Shown here one piece after another: positions 26,749 to 35,703 of a stretch of 64,000 nt of DNA. A model generated the notes under the pieces. It was not told the DNA's origin. It did not search any database and saw only the letters and a list, made by a program, of their open reading frames with translations. The position numbers and the translations under genes are program-made. Source of the DNA: Martinezella miluonensis. GTDB taxonomy: Bacteria; Pseudomonadota; Alphaproteobacteria; Rhizobiales; Rhizobiaceae. Numbering within the stretch: the stretch's first letter is position 1; every line of letters begins with the position of its first letter. The stretch lies in NCBI RefSeq assembly GCF_900094545.1, contig NZ_FMAH01000027.1:1-64000 (forward strand), written 5' to 3'.

Positions 26749-26824
26749 TTCGGTCATGTTATTTGTGGATTCGGTCACCAAATGACCGAAATGGAAGGAA
26801 ACGGCGATGGTCGGTGTGACCGAA
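26749..26824. promoter_or_regulatory. operator-like cluster of four TTCGGTCA half-sites over a gene start
   Basis: TTCGGTCA occurs on the plus strand at 26749-26756 and 26770-26777, and as its reverse complement TGACCGAA at 26783-26790 and 26817-26824. The middle two form a perfect palindrome with a five-base spacer. The last site lies inside the first codons of the GlpA-like gene (ATG at 26807). The symmetric arrangement around the start suggests repression by a dimeric regulator. The nearby DeoR-family protein is the first candidate, but no protein-site link can be shown here. Confidence 0.6.
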
Positions 26825-28219
26825 CCGAACTCTGAAATGTATGATGTCGTGATTATCGGTGCCGGTGTCGTTGGTTGCGCAGTCGCGCGGCGCTTCGCGC
26901 TCGCCGGTGCCCGCGTCGTGCTGATCGAAAAGGGCGCGGATATACTTTCTGGCGCCTCCAAGGCCAATAGCGCGATCCTTCATACCGGCTTCGACGCCCC
27001 TGCCGGCAGCCTCGAACTGGAACTGGTGCAAGCCGGACGGCAGGAATATCTTGAAATTCGCGAGAGCCTCAACCTGTCACTCGTGCGGACCGGCGCACTC
27101 GTCTGTGCCTGGAACGATGTGGAGGCCAGCAAACTCGAGACGATCGAGGCTGAAGGACGCGCAAATGGTGTGACAGAGCTTCGGCTGCTGGATGCAGGCG
27201 AGACGCGGAACAGCATGCCTGGCCTTTCCACCCGCGTGGTTGCGGCCCTTGAAGTGGAGGGAGAGCACGTCATCGATCCCTGGTCGGCGCCGCTCGCCTA
27301 TCTGACCCAGGCCATCGCACTCGGTGCAAGATTTTTGCGCAGTACCGAATTGCTGAAGGGCAACTTCGACGGTGTCTGGACGCTCGAGACGACCTCCGGG
27401 ACCCTATCGGCTAGTGCGGTCGTCAATACTGCTGGCCTATACGGCGATGTCGTGGATCTGCGCCTTGGGTTCGAGCGGGAATTCGAAATCCGGCCGCGCA
27501 AGGGGCAGTTCGTGGTACTGGACAAGGCCGCGTTTGCCCATGTGCCACGCATCGTGCTTCCTGTTCCAACGGAGATCACCAAGGGTATCGTCGTGTGCCC
27601 GACGGCCTTCGGCAATGTTTTGATCGGTCCGACTGCAGAAGAGCAGGAGGACCGGGTGCGCGCCACAGTCGAGACGGAGACATTGGAAGCGCTTTTGAAA
27701 CGTGGCGCTGAAATTGTTCCCGCGCTTGCCAATATGCCCGTCACCGCGGTCTATGCTGGCCTGCGGCCCGCAACCGAACAGAAAGCCTATCGCGTCAAGG
27801 TCCGTGGCGAACAGCGCGCCATCACGCTCGGCGGCATTCGCTCGACAGGTCTCAGCGCGGCACTGGGTCTGGCCCAGCACGCGGTGAAAATGCATTCGGC
27901 GTTTTCGGACGCCCTCGATCCACCGGCCTCGGTGCCCAATATCACGGTACCTAACCTGACCGAAACCTGCGAACGCGACTGGCAGCGACCGGATCACGGT
28001 CAGATCGTCTGTCATTGCGAGCTGGTGACGAAGCGTGAGATCGAGGCCGCGCTGGCGAGCCCGGTACCCCCGGGCGATTTCGGAGGCCTGCGTCGCCGGA
28101 CCCGTGCGGGCATGGGCCGTTGCCAGGGCTTTTACTGTAATGCCCATCTTGCCGCGATGACGGAGGGAAAACTTGCGACGCCGCTTGCGGCGGATATCGG
28201 ACAGGAGAAGCGAAAATGA
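26807..28219 (+). CDS. GlpA-like FAD-dependent dehydrogenase with C-terminal BFD-type [2Fe-2S] domain
   Basis: The 470-residue flavoprotein has an N-terminal Rossmann motif GAGVVG at 18-23 and a DAO-type body (SKANSAILHTGFDAPAGS, IRPRKGQFVVLDK, GLRPATE). From about residue 395 it has a bacterioferritin-associated-ferredoxin-like domain with IVCHCE and GRCQGFYC, giving four cysteines for an iron-sulfur cluster. This is the layout of anaerobic glycerol-3-phosphate dehydrogenase subunit A and related polyol-phosphate or hydroxyacid oxidases. The start has AAGGAA seven bases upstream. The stop overlaps the next start by four bases. With the GlpB-like partner and the GlpK-like kinase it forms a polyol kinase/dehydrogenase module. 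The true substrate may not be glycerol phosphate. Confidence 0.88.
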   Translation: MVGVTEPNSEMYDVVIIGAGVVGCAVARRFALAGARVVLIEKGADILSGASKANSAILHTGFDAPAGSLELELVQAGRQEYLEIRESLNLSLVRTGALVCAWNDVEASKLETIEAEGRANGVTELRLLDAGETRNSMPGLSTRVVAALEVEGEHVIDPWSAPLAYLTQAIALGARFLRSTELLKGNFDGVWTLETTSGTLSASAVVNTAGLYGDVVDLRLGFEREFEIRPRKGQFVVLDKAAFAHVPRIVLPVPTEITKGIVVCPTAFGNVLIGPTAEEQEDRVRATVETETLEALLKRGAEIVPALANMPVTAVYAGLRPATEQKAYRVKVRGEQRAITLGGIRSTGLSAALGLAQHAVKMHSAFSDALDPPASVPNITVPNLTETCERDWQRPDHGQIVCHCELVTKREIEAALASPVPPGDFGGLRRRTRAGMGRCQGFYCNAHLAAMTEGKLATPLAADIGQEKRK

Positions 28220-29433
28220 CCGCGGACGTCATTATTGTCGGTGGTGGCCCATCGGGTGTATCCGCAGCGCTCGAACTGCGTCGGCGTGGCATCAAAGAGG
28301 TCGTGCTTCTTGATCGCGAGCCCGAACTCGGCGGGGCAACGCGCCATTGCAGCCATTCTCCCTTCGGCATGCGCGAATTCGGACGGGTCTATTTCGGTGG
28401 TGCTTATGGCCGTCGCTTGCACAAAGAGGCAATCGCTGCCGGCGTCGACATCCGCACAGGCCACTCGGTCGTTGCGCTTGGCGACGATGCTAGCCTTGAG
28501 GTGACAACGCCGCATGGCCTGCAGACGCTGAAGGCCAGGCGATTGCTGGTCGCGACCGGAGCGCGGGAAAAGCCCAGATCTGCGCGTCTCCTGACGGGTG
28601 ATCGTCCGATCGGCGTTGTCACGACCGGTACTTTACAATCTTACGTCGCTTTTCACGGCCTGATGCCGTTCCTGCGTCCTTTGATCGTGGGCTCTGAGCT
28701 CGTTTCTCTGTCCGCTGTTCTTACCTGTTTGACGCATGGGGCACGGCCGGTGGCGATGATCGAGCAGGAACCGCATGCTTTGGCACGTGAACCCCTGGCC
28801 TGGTTTCCGGCCCTTGTGGGGATTCCATTCTATCGGTCCACCGAACTCGTCGACATCAAAGGGCGCGCCCGGGTAGAGGCCGTGACTATCCGCAGGAATG
28901 GAACGTTGGAAACCCTTGATTGTGACGGCGTACTCCTCACCGGCCAGTTCACACCCGAATCGTCGCTCTTCCTTCAATCTGCCATGGGCGTCGATACAGG
29001 TAGCAGCGGCCCCGTGGTGGACCAGGATGGTCGTTCAGCCAACCCGCTGTACTTCGCGGGAGGCAACGTGCTCAGAGCGGTGGAAACCTGTGGGTGGGCA
29101 TTCAGAGAGGGGCGGGCGGTCGGCGCTTCACTTGCGCTCGACCTTAAGCGCGACATCGGCCCGGCAGATTTTGTGCCAGTCACGTTCGACGATCCCGTGA
29201 AGCTGGTCGTACCGAACATCTTGCGCCGCTCCAACTTGGAGATGGTCGCATTCAGGCAATTTCAATTGCGATTCGTTCGTCGGGCCTTCGGGACCCTTTC
29301 TCTGGAAATTGAAGGCAAGGTGATTTGGTCGAAGCGGGGCCAGTGGATGCCTGAGCGGAGAACCCAGGTCCCGATACCGCCAAATGCGCAAAAGGCGCAG
29401 CACGTCCATTTTGGTTTTAAGGAGGAATTGTGA
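28216..29433 (+). CDS. GlpB/HcnB-like NAD(P)/FAD-binding oxidoreductase subunit
   Basis: The 405-residue protein begins with GGGPSG (residues 9-14) and shows a second nucleotide-binding region plus the segment LLVATGAREKPR. It resembles the alpha subunits of hydrogen-cyanide-synthase/opine-oxidase-type flavoproteins and GlpB-like partners. In rhizobial genomes these commonly follow a BFD-containing oxidase gene. It overlaps the GlpA-like gene by four bases, so the two are probably made in equal amounts and form a complex. A stretch from about residue 330 to the end has no recognised motif. The ribosome site for the kinase gene, AAGGAGG, lies within its last codons. Confidence 0.85.
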   Translation: MTADVIIVGGGPSGVSAALELRRRGIKEVVLLDREPELGGATRHCSHSPFGMREFGRVYFGGAYGRRLHKEAIAAGVDIRTGHSVVALGDDASLEVTTPHGLQTLKARRLLVATGAREKPRSARLLTGDRPIGVVTTGTLQSYVAFHGLMPFLRPLIVGSELVSLSAVLTCLTHGARPVAMIEQEPHALAREPLAWFPALVGIPFYRSTELVDIKGRARVEAVTIRRNGTLETLDCDGVLLTGQFTPESSLFLQSAMGVDTGSSGPVVDQDGRSANPLYFAGGNVLRAVETCGWAFREGRAVGASLALDLKRDIGPADFVPVTFDDPVKLVVPNILRRSNLEMVAFRQFQLRFVRRAFGTLSLEIEGKVIWSKRGQWMPERRTQVPIPPNAQKAQHVHFGFKEEL

Positions 29434-30828
29434 ATGCGCGTTGCTGCAATTGATCAGGGAACCACATCGACACGCTGCCTCGTCGTGGAAGAGGGGGGCG
29501 AATGGCGCGTTGCGGGCAGCCACCGCCATGGGCAGCACCATCCTGCTCCTGGCTGGGTTGAGCATGATCCCGAGGAGTTGATCCGCAATATCGAAGCGGT
29601 GCTGCAAGCCGCTGGGCCGGTCGACGTTATTGGTATCGCCAACCAAGGTGAGAGCTGCCTCGCATGGGACGCAAGGACGGGAAAGGCATTGTCGCCGGTG
29701 ATCGTCTGGCAGGACGCCCGCACTGCAGACAACCTGGTGAAACTCGATCCGGCGCTTGAAAAGCGTTCCAAGGAGGTTTGCGGCCTTCCGCTGGACCCTT
29801 ACTTCTCGGCGAGCAAGCTTGCGTGGCTGATCAAGAACGTTCCTGCCGTGGCGTCCGCCCTTGCGCAAGGGCATCTTCGGCTCGGAACAACCGATGCCTT
29901 TTTCCTGGACCGCCTGTGCGGCTCCTTCACCACAGACCTCGCTACGGCCTCGAGAACGGGACTGCTTGATCTGAAGACCGGTCAGTGGAGTTCGGAGATG
30001 TGCGAACTTCACGGTGTTCCAGTCGGGTGCCTGCCGAAGATTTCTACTGTAGACGGCGACTTCGGGAAGATCGGCGACACGCCGGTCAAAGTCTCGATCG
30101 TGGATCAGCAGGGTGCGCTATACGGTCATGGTTGCCGAAAGCCCGGCGACTGCAAGATCACTTTCGGAACGGGTGCCTTCTTGCTCGCCGTATCTGGCAA
30201 CGAGCGACCTCCGGAATCCGACCTCCTGCCCACGGTCGCATGGCACCGAAACGGCGAAAACGTGACCTATGCCATTGAGGGCGGCGTCTACGACGCCGGC
30301 GCGGCGCTCGAATGGGCGCGCAACATCGGCTTGTTCTCAGCGTTGGAGGAGCTTGGCGTCTTTGAAGGGCCTTCCGCACTCAGCAGGGGCATTGTCTTTG
30401 TTCCGGCCTTGTCGGGATTGGCGGCGCCGTATTGGGATCGCCAGGCTGCGCCTCTGTTCGTCGGCATGGACCACTCCACGGACCGACGCGACATGGTGCG
30501 CGCCGTTCTCGAAGGCATAGCAATGCTGACCGTCGGTTTGATCGAAGCTGCATCCAAGGTCACGGAGCTGGGAGACAGCATCTCGATCGATGGCGGCCTG
30601 TCGCAAAGCTCGTATTTTGCCCAGTTCCTGGCGTCGGCAAGCAACCGGACGATTACGGTCCCTCCCATGCATGAATTGACCGCCTTGGGGCTCGCTGAGC
30701 TCTGCGGCATCGATGTGGGGGCTTCCCGAGCCGCGGCGGTGACGTTCAAGCCAGACGGCACTGTCACGACTGAGGATCACCGCCGGTTTAACCACGCGGT
30801 GGAACGGGCAAGAGGATGGAAGAACTGA
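29434..30828 (+). CDS. FGGY-family carbohydrate kinase, glycerol-kinase-like
   Basis: The 464-residue kinase starts immediately after the previous stop. It has the GlpK phosphate-binding motif DQGTTSTRCLVV, WQDARTAD, YFSASKLAWL, and the C-terminal FGGY ATP-binding region GDCKITFGTGAF and GGLSQSSYFAQFLAS. It is about 35 residues shorter than E. coli GlpK. No regulatory EIIA-binding loop was recognised. FGGY kinases phosphorylate sugars or polyols with ATP. With GlpA/GlpB-like dehydrogenases next door, the phosphorylated polyol would be oxidised next. Glycerol is the default guess, but an unusual polyol is equally compatible with the setting. Confidence 0.9.
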   Translation: MRVAAIDQGTTSTRCLVVEEGGEWRVAGSHRHGQHHPAPGWVEHDPEELIRNIEAVLQAAGPVDVIGIANQGESCLAWDARTGKALSPVIVWQDARTADNLVKLDPALEKRSKEVCGLPLDPYFSASKLAWLIKNVPAVASALAQGHLRLGTTDAFFLDRLCGSFTTDLATASRTGLLDLKTGQWSSEMCELHGVPVGCLPKISTVDGDFGKIGDTPVKVSIVDQQGALYGHGCRKPGDCKITFGTGAFLLAVSGNERPPESDLLPTVAWHRNGENVTYAIEGGVYDAGAALEWARNIGLFSALEELGVFEGPSALSRGIVFVPALSGLAAPYWDRQAAPLFVGMDHSTDRRDMVRAVLEGIAMLTVGLIEAASKVTELGDSISIDGGLSQSSYFAQFLASASNRTITVPPMHELTALGLAELCGIDVGASRAAAVTFKPDGTVTTEDHRRFNHAVERARGWKN

Positions 30829-30839
30829 ACTAGATAGCC

Positions 30840-30856
30840 GGAACGCTCAGCGTTCC
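30840..30856 (+). other. intergenic hairpin
   Basis: GGAACGC at 30840-30846 pairs with GCGTTCC at 30850-30856 around TCA, in the 55 bp between the kinase and the DUF1937 gene. There is no T-tract. It may stabilise or process the mRNA. Confidence 0.45.
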
Positions 30857-30883
30857 GTCCCTTACAATTTAACGGAGCTTAAC

Positions 30884-31243
30884 ATGCGGAAGATCTTTCT
30901 CGCGTGCCCGTACGGGCACGCCGATAAGACTGTTGTCGAACAACGTTTTGAAATCTCGAACGCCGTGGCTGCCGCGATCGCGCGCTCTGGATCGGTCGTC
31001 TTCAGCCAAGTCTCGATGTCTCACCCCATAAACAAGCATTTGTCCGATCTGGACAAGGCGGGCATCGGCAATCTCTGGGCGCCGATCGATCAAGTGTTCA
31101 TGGACGCCATGGATGAACTGATCGTCATCGACGAGGTGGGCTGGAAGGAAAGCGCCGGTGTCGCCCGCGAGATCGAATTCTTCAAAATCCGGAACCGCCG
31201 CGTCAGTCTTTGGAGCGAGGTCACGAGCGAGTTTTCCGCGTGA
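30884..31243 (+). CDS. DUF1937-like protein, nucleoside-deoxyribosyltransferase-like fold
   Basis: The 119-residue protein begins RKIFLACPYGHADKTVVEQRFE and contains SGSVVFSQVSMSHPI, MDELIVIDEVGWKESAGVAREIEF. This matches the pattern of the DUF1937 family (phage- and rhizobia-associated, related in fold to nucleoside 2-deoxyribosyltransferases), as I recall it. The acidic and histidine positions (CPYGH, SHPI, WKES) are where the related enzymes bind a nucleoside. The ATG has GGAG seven bases upstream. It sits between the kinase and an APC permease in the same direction. A metabolic role for a nucleotide-related enzyme in this polyol module is unexpected. Function unknown. Confidence 0.75.
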   Translation: MRKIFLACPYGHADKTVVEQRFEISNAVAAAIARSGSVVFSQVSMSHPINKHLSDLDKAGIGNLWAPIDQVFMDAMDELIVIDEVGWKESAGVAREIEFFKIRNRRVSLWSEVTSEFSA

Positions 31244-31277
31244 CCTTCTAGCACCCTGACAATAGAGGAGGAAATAA

Positions 31278-32795
31278 ATGGAAAATAGAGGAAAGATCCA
31301 ATCCTGTGGCACACAGCCACAAGGAAGCGAACACGACACGCTCAAGCGTGACGTGACGCCATTTCAATCGTTCGCGGTTGCGTTTGGCTTCGTATCGATC
31401 GCAACGGGTATCTTCACGGCGTATGGAGCTATGCTTTCAACGTCCGGACCGGTCGGTATTTGGACTTGGCCCATTGTTGTAGTTGGCCAGCTTATGGTGG
31501 CCTTTATCCTCGGCTCGCTTGCAGCGCGCATTCCGGTCACAGGCTATGTATACCAGTGGGCCTCCCGTATCACCAATCCCGTGTTCGGCTGGATCATGGG
31601 CTGGATCAGCTTCACCTTCCTCGCAGTGGTCCTCTGCGCCGTCGACTATACGATCGCATCGACCGTCTTGCCCGTCCTTTTCGGATATGAGGGAACTGCA
31701 AACAATGCCTGGCTGATCACCAGCCTGGTCATCATCGTCCAAGCAGGGATGATCGCGTTCTCAACCAAATTCACCCAGAAGTTCAATGCGGTCGCCGTTA
31801 CCATTCAGCTCGTGGGTATGATTGGGCTCATAATCCTGCTCTTCACAGTTGGCTACATCAACAATGAGCTCGACTTCGCCAATCTCTTCAGCACGGGGAA
31901 AGTTAGCGCGGAAGGCTACTATTCCTTCGGCGGACTGACGAGTGTCGGGCCGTGGATCATGGGCACGCTTCTTGGCGCGTTCACGATTGTCGGCTTCGAG
32001 TCCGCTGCCAACTTGGCGGAAGAGACCCGCGAACCAGCGCGTGTGGTGCCCAAGGCAATGTGGCAGGCGGTACTCAGCCTCGGCATCATCGGCATGCTTT
32101 TCCTGATCGCGGTTACCGCCTTGTTGGGCGACCCAACCACTCTTGAAACTTCCGGCACACCGACCGCCGACGTCATTGCGCGGGTACTTGGTCCGGTACT
32201 CGGAAACTTCCTGCTCGTTTTGGTCGTCATCTCAATCTTTTCCTGCGGCCTCGTCATTTTGCTGAGCGGTACGCGCCTCGTCTGGGCGATGTCCCGTGAC
32301 GAGCGATTCCCTGGTTGGCAGCAGCTCCACAAGATCAGTCCGACGTTGAAGACGCCTGTCAACGCCACCATTTTTGTTGGCTTGATCGGCGAGGTGGTCC
32401 TGGCGATCTTCTCTCAGGACACCGACGCGTTGTTCGTCCTCTTTTCAGCAGCCACGCTGCTTCCAGCGATCATCTATGCGGTATCGGTGCTCATGTACGC
32501 CTTGAAGCGCAAGGAGCTTCCCCCGAGCCACGGATTTACGCTTGGCGCATGGGAAGGTCCGGTGCTCATTTTTGCCATCGCCTGGCTCGCTTTCGAACTC
32601 GCCCTATTCCGCGACGCGTCGTTCGCGAAGCCGTGGTTCTATGTTGCGGTGATGTTCGCACTGGGCGCTGTCTATCTCACGTATCTCCTGGCAACGCGAG
32701 GCGCAAAGGGTATGAAGATGCCTGAACTGATCGCGATCGATTCAATCCTCGATGCTGATCGCGGGGCCGACTTCAGCGCGACTCCTGCTGAGTGA
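31278..32795 (+). CDS. APC-family amino acid/amine permease
   Basis: The 505-residue inner-membrane transporter has about 12 helices and the APC-superfamily first-helix motif (FGFVSIATGIFTAYG). A polar stretch FESAANLAEETREPARVVPKAMW before helix 7 is typical of amino-acid/choline-type permeases. The ATG follows AGGAGGAAATAA, a strong ribosome site. It is a secondary, ion-coupled uptake system, in contrast to the ATP-driven importers upstream. It probably belongs to the same transcript as the kinase and the DUF1937 gene, as the spacing is 34 bp. Substrate unknown; an amine or amino acid is likely. Confidence 0.9.
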   Translation: MENRGKIQSCGTQPQGSEHDTLKRDVTPFQSFAVAFGFVSIATGIFTAYGAMLSTSGPVGIWTWPIVVVGQLMVAFILGSLAARIPVTGYVYQWASRITNPVFGWIMGWISFTFLAVVLCAVDYTIASTVLPVLFGYEGTANNAWLITSLVIIVQAGMIAFSTKFTQKFNAVAVTIQLVGMIGLIILLFTVGYINNELDFANLFSTGKVSAEGYYSFGGLTSVGPWIMGTLLGAFTIVGFESAANLAEETREPARVVPKAMWQAVLSLGIIGMLFLIAVTALLGDPTTLETSGTPTADVIARVLGPVLGNFLLVLVVISIFSCGLVILLSGTRLVWAMSRDERFPGWQQLHKISPTLKTPVNATIFVGLIGEVVLAIFSQDTDALFVLFSAATLLPAIIYAVSVLMYALKRKELPPSHGFTLGAWEGPVLIFAIAWLAFELALFRDASFAKPWFYVAVMFALGAVYLTYLLATRGAKGMKMPELIAIDSILDADRGADFSATPAE

Positions 32796-32930
32796 CATTT
32801 AGGGAGCGGCGCGGATCTTTCGCGCCGGTCTCGCGGATAGAAGTACCTGACTACCGCGCGTTGACCATTGTCCCGCATTCAGCTAGCGTCTTGTTCATGG
32901 AAATTCGGTCAGTGATTCTTGTGGTGGTAG

Positions 32931-33011
32931 GAATGCGCATGGGCAGAGTGGCGTAACCACTCGGCGGAAGCACCCATGCGCGGTAAGCAGGCTCCTGACG
33001 GGGCCTTTTTT
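32931..33011 (+). ncRNA. candidate small RNA or leader with nested hairpins and intrinsic terminator
   Basis: GCGCATGGG (32935-32943) pairs perfectly with CCCATGCGC (32973-32981). Inside, GAGTGG (32946-32951) pairs with CCACTC (32957-32962) around CGTAA. A second hairpin, GGCTCC (32990-32995) with GGGGCC (33000-33005) around TGAC, is followed by six T residues and is a good Rho-independent terminator. The whole sits in a 394 bp gap, 178 bases before the MFS gene. It could be a free sRNA or a terminating leader controlling that gene. It is not tRNA-like. I do not recognise it as a named family. Confidence 0.6.
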
Positions 33012-33189
33012 ATGCCCGAGGTTTGTCGTTTCCGCCGCCCAGCCCAATAAGGCGGAAAATTGGTCCTCAGCCAAGGCCCGAGGCGCATCTCACCCAAGCC
33101 GCCAATGAATTTAGAGCTATGGAAAGCGGGCGTCCGACCGGTCTCAGGATTATCCCGCGCCAAGCCGTCAAAGCGATAAAATTTGCGTC

Positions 33190-34350
33190 ATGAAATCAAA
33201 TACGGCCCTCCTGGTCATAATCTCATTCTTGTCATTTCTGTTTGTTGGGTTTGGAATTGTTCTGCCGTCATGGGTGGCATTTCATATCGGAGGCTCGCGG
33301 CTGGTCGGCCTCGTTCTGTTATCGTCCAGTGTAACAGCCCTGGTTCTCGCTCCCTTGACGGGACATATCGTTGATCGGCGCGATAGGCGGAAAGTGGCCA
33401 TGTTCGGCCAAACCGTACGCGCGGGTGCGCTGTTGCTGGTTGCCCCGGCACCGTTTGCGGACGGCATCACCGGTGCACTCTTGTTAATGGCCGCGAGTGG
33501 ACTTGGTTCGCTGGGATACTCCCTGCAGGACGGAGCACTATCCGGACTACTGCAGGCCATCGTCGCTCGGGAGAAGCGGGTTGCCTTCGTGATGAGGTTG
33601 TCCATTGCCCGCCAGGTCGGCTTGGCCGCCGGCACCGGGATCGCGGGACTATCGATCGCCTGGTTTGGGAGTTCGGCGAGTGCCGTCGGCTTTGGCGCCA
33701 TGGCTACCGCTAGCATGATTTTGATCTGGATGATCGAAATGCCCGATCGTCAAAACAGGTCGTCTCCGCCCAAGGGAGTCCTAGCTTCTTCACGGGAAGC
33801 CTTGGCGTATTTGGCAGAAAATCCGACCTGCCTTGTTGCGTCTGTCACTGTGGGTGTGTCCTTCGCCGTCATCAAGATCACCAATCTGCTGCTTCCCGGC
33901 TTCGTCGTGCGTGCACTGAACGGGGATAGCAGCTTGTTCGGCACGCTCGAAATGGTGGCGGCCATCTGCGGAACAGCAGCGGTCGCTATCGCAAGCCTGC
34001 CTCGGTGCATTCGCTACATCGAGAAGCACACCCTGCTTCTTCTCACCATGACCGGCTTTTCCCTGGTGGTATTTTCGCTCGTGACGACACCCTTGACTGC
34101 CATCATCGTCTATAGCCTTGCGGGCATGGCGTGGAGTGTTACGCGATCAGCCGCGAACGGACATTTGCTGAGCGTGACGGATACGGACGTCGTCGGGCGG
34201 GTTCAGGCGTTCACGACGCTTTTGACCGGCCTGTTCGGGATGGTGATTTTCCTCATGCCACTCGCAATGCCCGAAACTGCAGAGGCCACCTTGTACCTTG
34301 TCTGTGGAATCGCCGTTGCGATAGCCGCGATTACCTTGCGAATGGTGTGA
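33190..34350 (+). CDS. MFS transporter, DHA3/enterobactin-exporter-like
   Basis: The 386-residue inner-membrane protein has about 12 helices. The loop 2-3 signature is reduced to GHIVDRRDRRKVAMFGQ, the form seen in the multidrug/siderophore exporter branch (DHA3-like). It stands alone in its orientation, preceded by the candidate terminated RNA, so its expression may be set by that leader. Downstream the sequence falls into pseudogenes. Substrate unknown. Confidence 0.88.
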   Translation: MKSNTALLVIISFLSFLFVGFGIVLPSWVAFHIGGSRLVGLVLLSSSVTALVLAPLTGHIVDRRDRRKVAMFGQTVRAGALLLVAPAPFADGITGALLLMAASGLGSLGYSLQDGALSGLLQAIVAREKRVAFVMRLSIARQVGLAAGTGIAGLSIAWFGSSASAVGFGAMATASMILIWMIEMPDRQNRSSPPKGVLASSREALAYLAENPTCLVASVTVGVSFAVIKITNLLLPGFVVRALNGDSSLFGTLEMVAAICGTAAVAIASLPRCIRYIEKHTLLLLTMTGFSLVVFSLVTTPLTAIIVYSLAGMAWSVTRSAANGHLLSVTDTDVVGRVQAFTTLLTGLFGMVIFLMPLAMPETAEATLYLVCGIAVAIAAITLRMV

Positions 34351-34402
34351 CCGACCGACTGATCGCGTCACAAGAGACGGAGCTCGTGCGATGAAAACCT
34401 GA

Positions 34403-34678
34403 AGAATTCTGTGGCGGGCCATTCGGCTAAATGACATTGAGTGCGAAGCAGCCGTCTATGTGACGCACTTCCAGTCGGAAGCGATGACCATGTCGGACCG
34501 GGTGGCGGTGATGCTCGAGGGCAACCTCTTGCAGATCGCCCCGCCGGCGGAGATTTATGCCGACCCGCAGGATAACATCGGATATCTGCCAAACAACCAA
34601 GTTACGGTCGAGACGACCGAATTCCTGGGTAATTATTACAAGAATTATGTCAACCAGGCAATAAGTGCGAAGCGTTAG
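34403..34678 (+). pseudogene. C-terminal remnant of a sugar/polyamine-type ABC ATPase
   Basis: The open frame after a stop at 34400 reads VYVTHFQSEAMTMSDRVAVM, then LLQIAPPAEIY and TEFLGNYYKNYV. This is the H-loop, the D-A-x-x-MSDR box and the start of the TOBE domain of a UgpC/PotA-like ATPase. Walker A, the signature motif and Walker B are absent and there is no start region, so it is a truncated remnant. The frame ends in AISAKR. A different frame then continues without ABC similarity. Confidence 0.7.
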
Positions 34679-35148
34679 CTTCCCAGCAACGAGATCCTCC
34701 CTCTGGGCGCATGTTCACTGGAACATCATTCGTCGCCACGGCAACGACCCGCTCCCGGAGGATTCCATTTTGACGCTCGATCGTAAGCTGATCGAGTCGT
34801 ACTTTCTCCCCGGCGAGGAGCTTGCGCAACTCAAGGCTGACATTCAAAGAACCCTTGCGAGCCTCGCGAAGCGTGATAGCTTCGAGATCATGCCGGGTTG
34901 ACGATGAGATAACTGCCAACCAAATGAGGTGGCAATTACCGTATTTCGAATGGAGCTCAATGCCTGTCCCCCTCCTGGCGAACTTAGCCGCGCGCCAAAG
35001 TGGCCGACTTTTGCGCCGCCCTATGGCCGGTTTTTATTCCGCCATTGACAACCCTTTGGAATGCGCGTCATTTATTGACATCTCTCCCGAAACCAAGCGT
35101 TGATCCAGGCGATACACTAATACCCTCGAGCCCCGTGGGGCAGTGTAG

Positions 35149-35703
35149 TTAATCTTCACTACAATTTTTGTTCGCCCATACACTCTGACGATGCTGCACC
35201 TGACCCTGACACGGGGCGGCACGGCCGAGTTCGTCGGAGAAACGATGCGGCACGGTTTCCAGGAGCAGGCTGGTTATGGCGTTGGTTAGGTTCGACAGCG
35301 CCTGCGGCGATTGTCGCAATCCAGCGTCCCGCGCCAATCCGCTAAAGTTAGCCTCGTCAAGATCCTTTAATATTAGGCCTGATCCTTAGGTCAGGTCGAT
35401 AGAGGGGTTGAAGTCGATTGGACCGCGGGCAGGCGTCTCGAGCATTCCACGCAGTCGGTTGATCATTTCCTTCTGTTCGATGATCATCACCAGATGTTGG
35501 CGTGGTCCGACAAAGCGGACGTCGCTATCGGCTATCCCATCGGCAATGAGTCCATTGCCCGGCGTCGACTCGAATGTTTCGTTACCGCGCTTAAGGCTTG
35601 CGTTGCCTTGCAAAGGGAAGAACACAACGAATTTCCCACTGTCTGACTCCCGTTTGCACCAGAAATCTCCTCTATAGGAGCACGTGAGGCCAAGCTCTAA
35701 TCA
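35149..35703 (-). pseudogene. broken AraC-family regulator (ligand-binding half, frameshifted, no DNA-binding domain)
   Basis: Read on the minus strand, one frame from ~35703 to 35386 gives GDFWCKRESDSGKFVVFFPL, then RRGxxxFESxPGNGLIADG-like sequence and RFVGPRQHLVMIIE. It ends FNPSIDLT, the typical fold of the AraC-binding-like domain. A second frame at 35337-35149 gives QALSNLTNAITSLLLE and VPHRFSDELGRAA, the segment that normally leads into the helix-turn-helix. The break lies near 35340-35385, and no helix-turn-helix follows. The right end of the minus-strand frame overlaps the hydrolase fragment on the other strand. Confidence 0.6.

Noticed and set aside
32909..33163. 84-codon minus-strand frame across the candidate RNA
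   Set aside because: No ribosome site or family pattern. The palindromic and terminator structure explains the sequence better.
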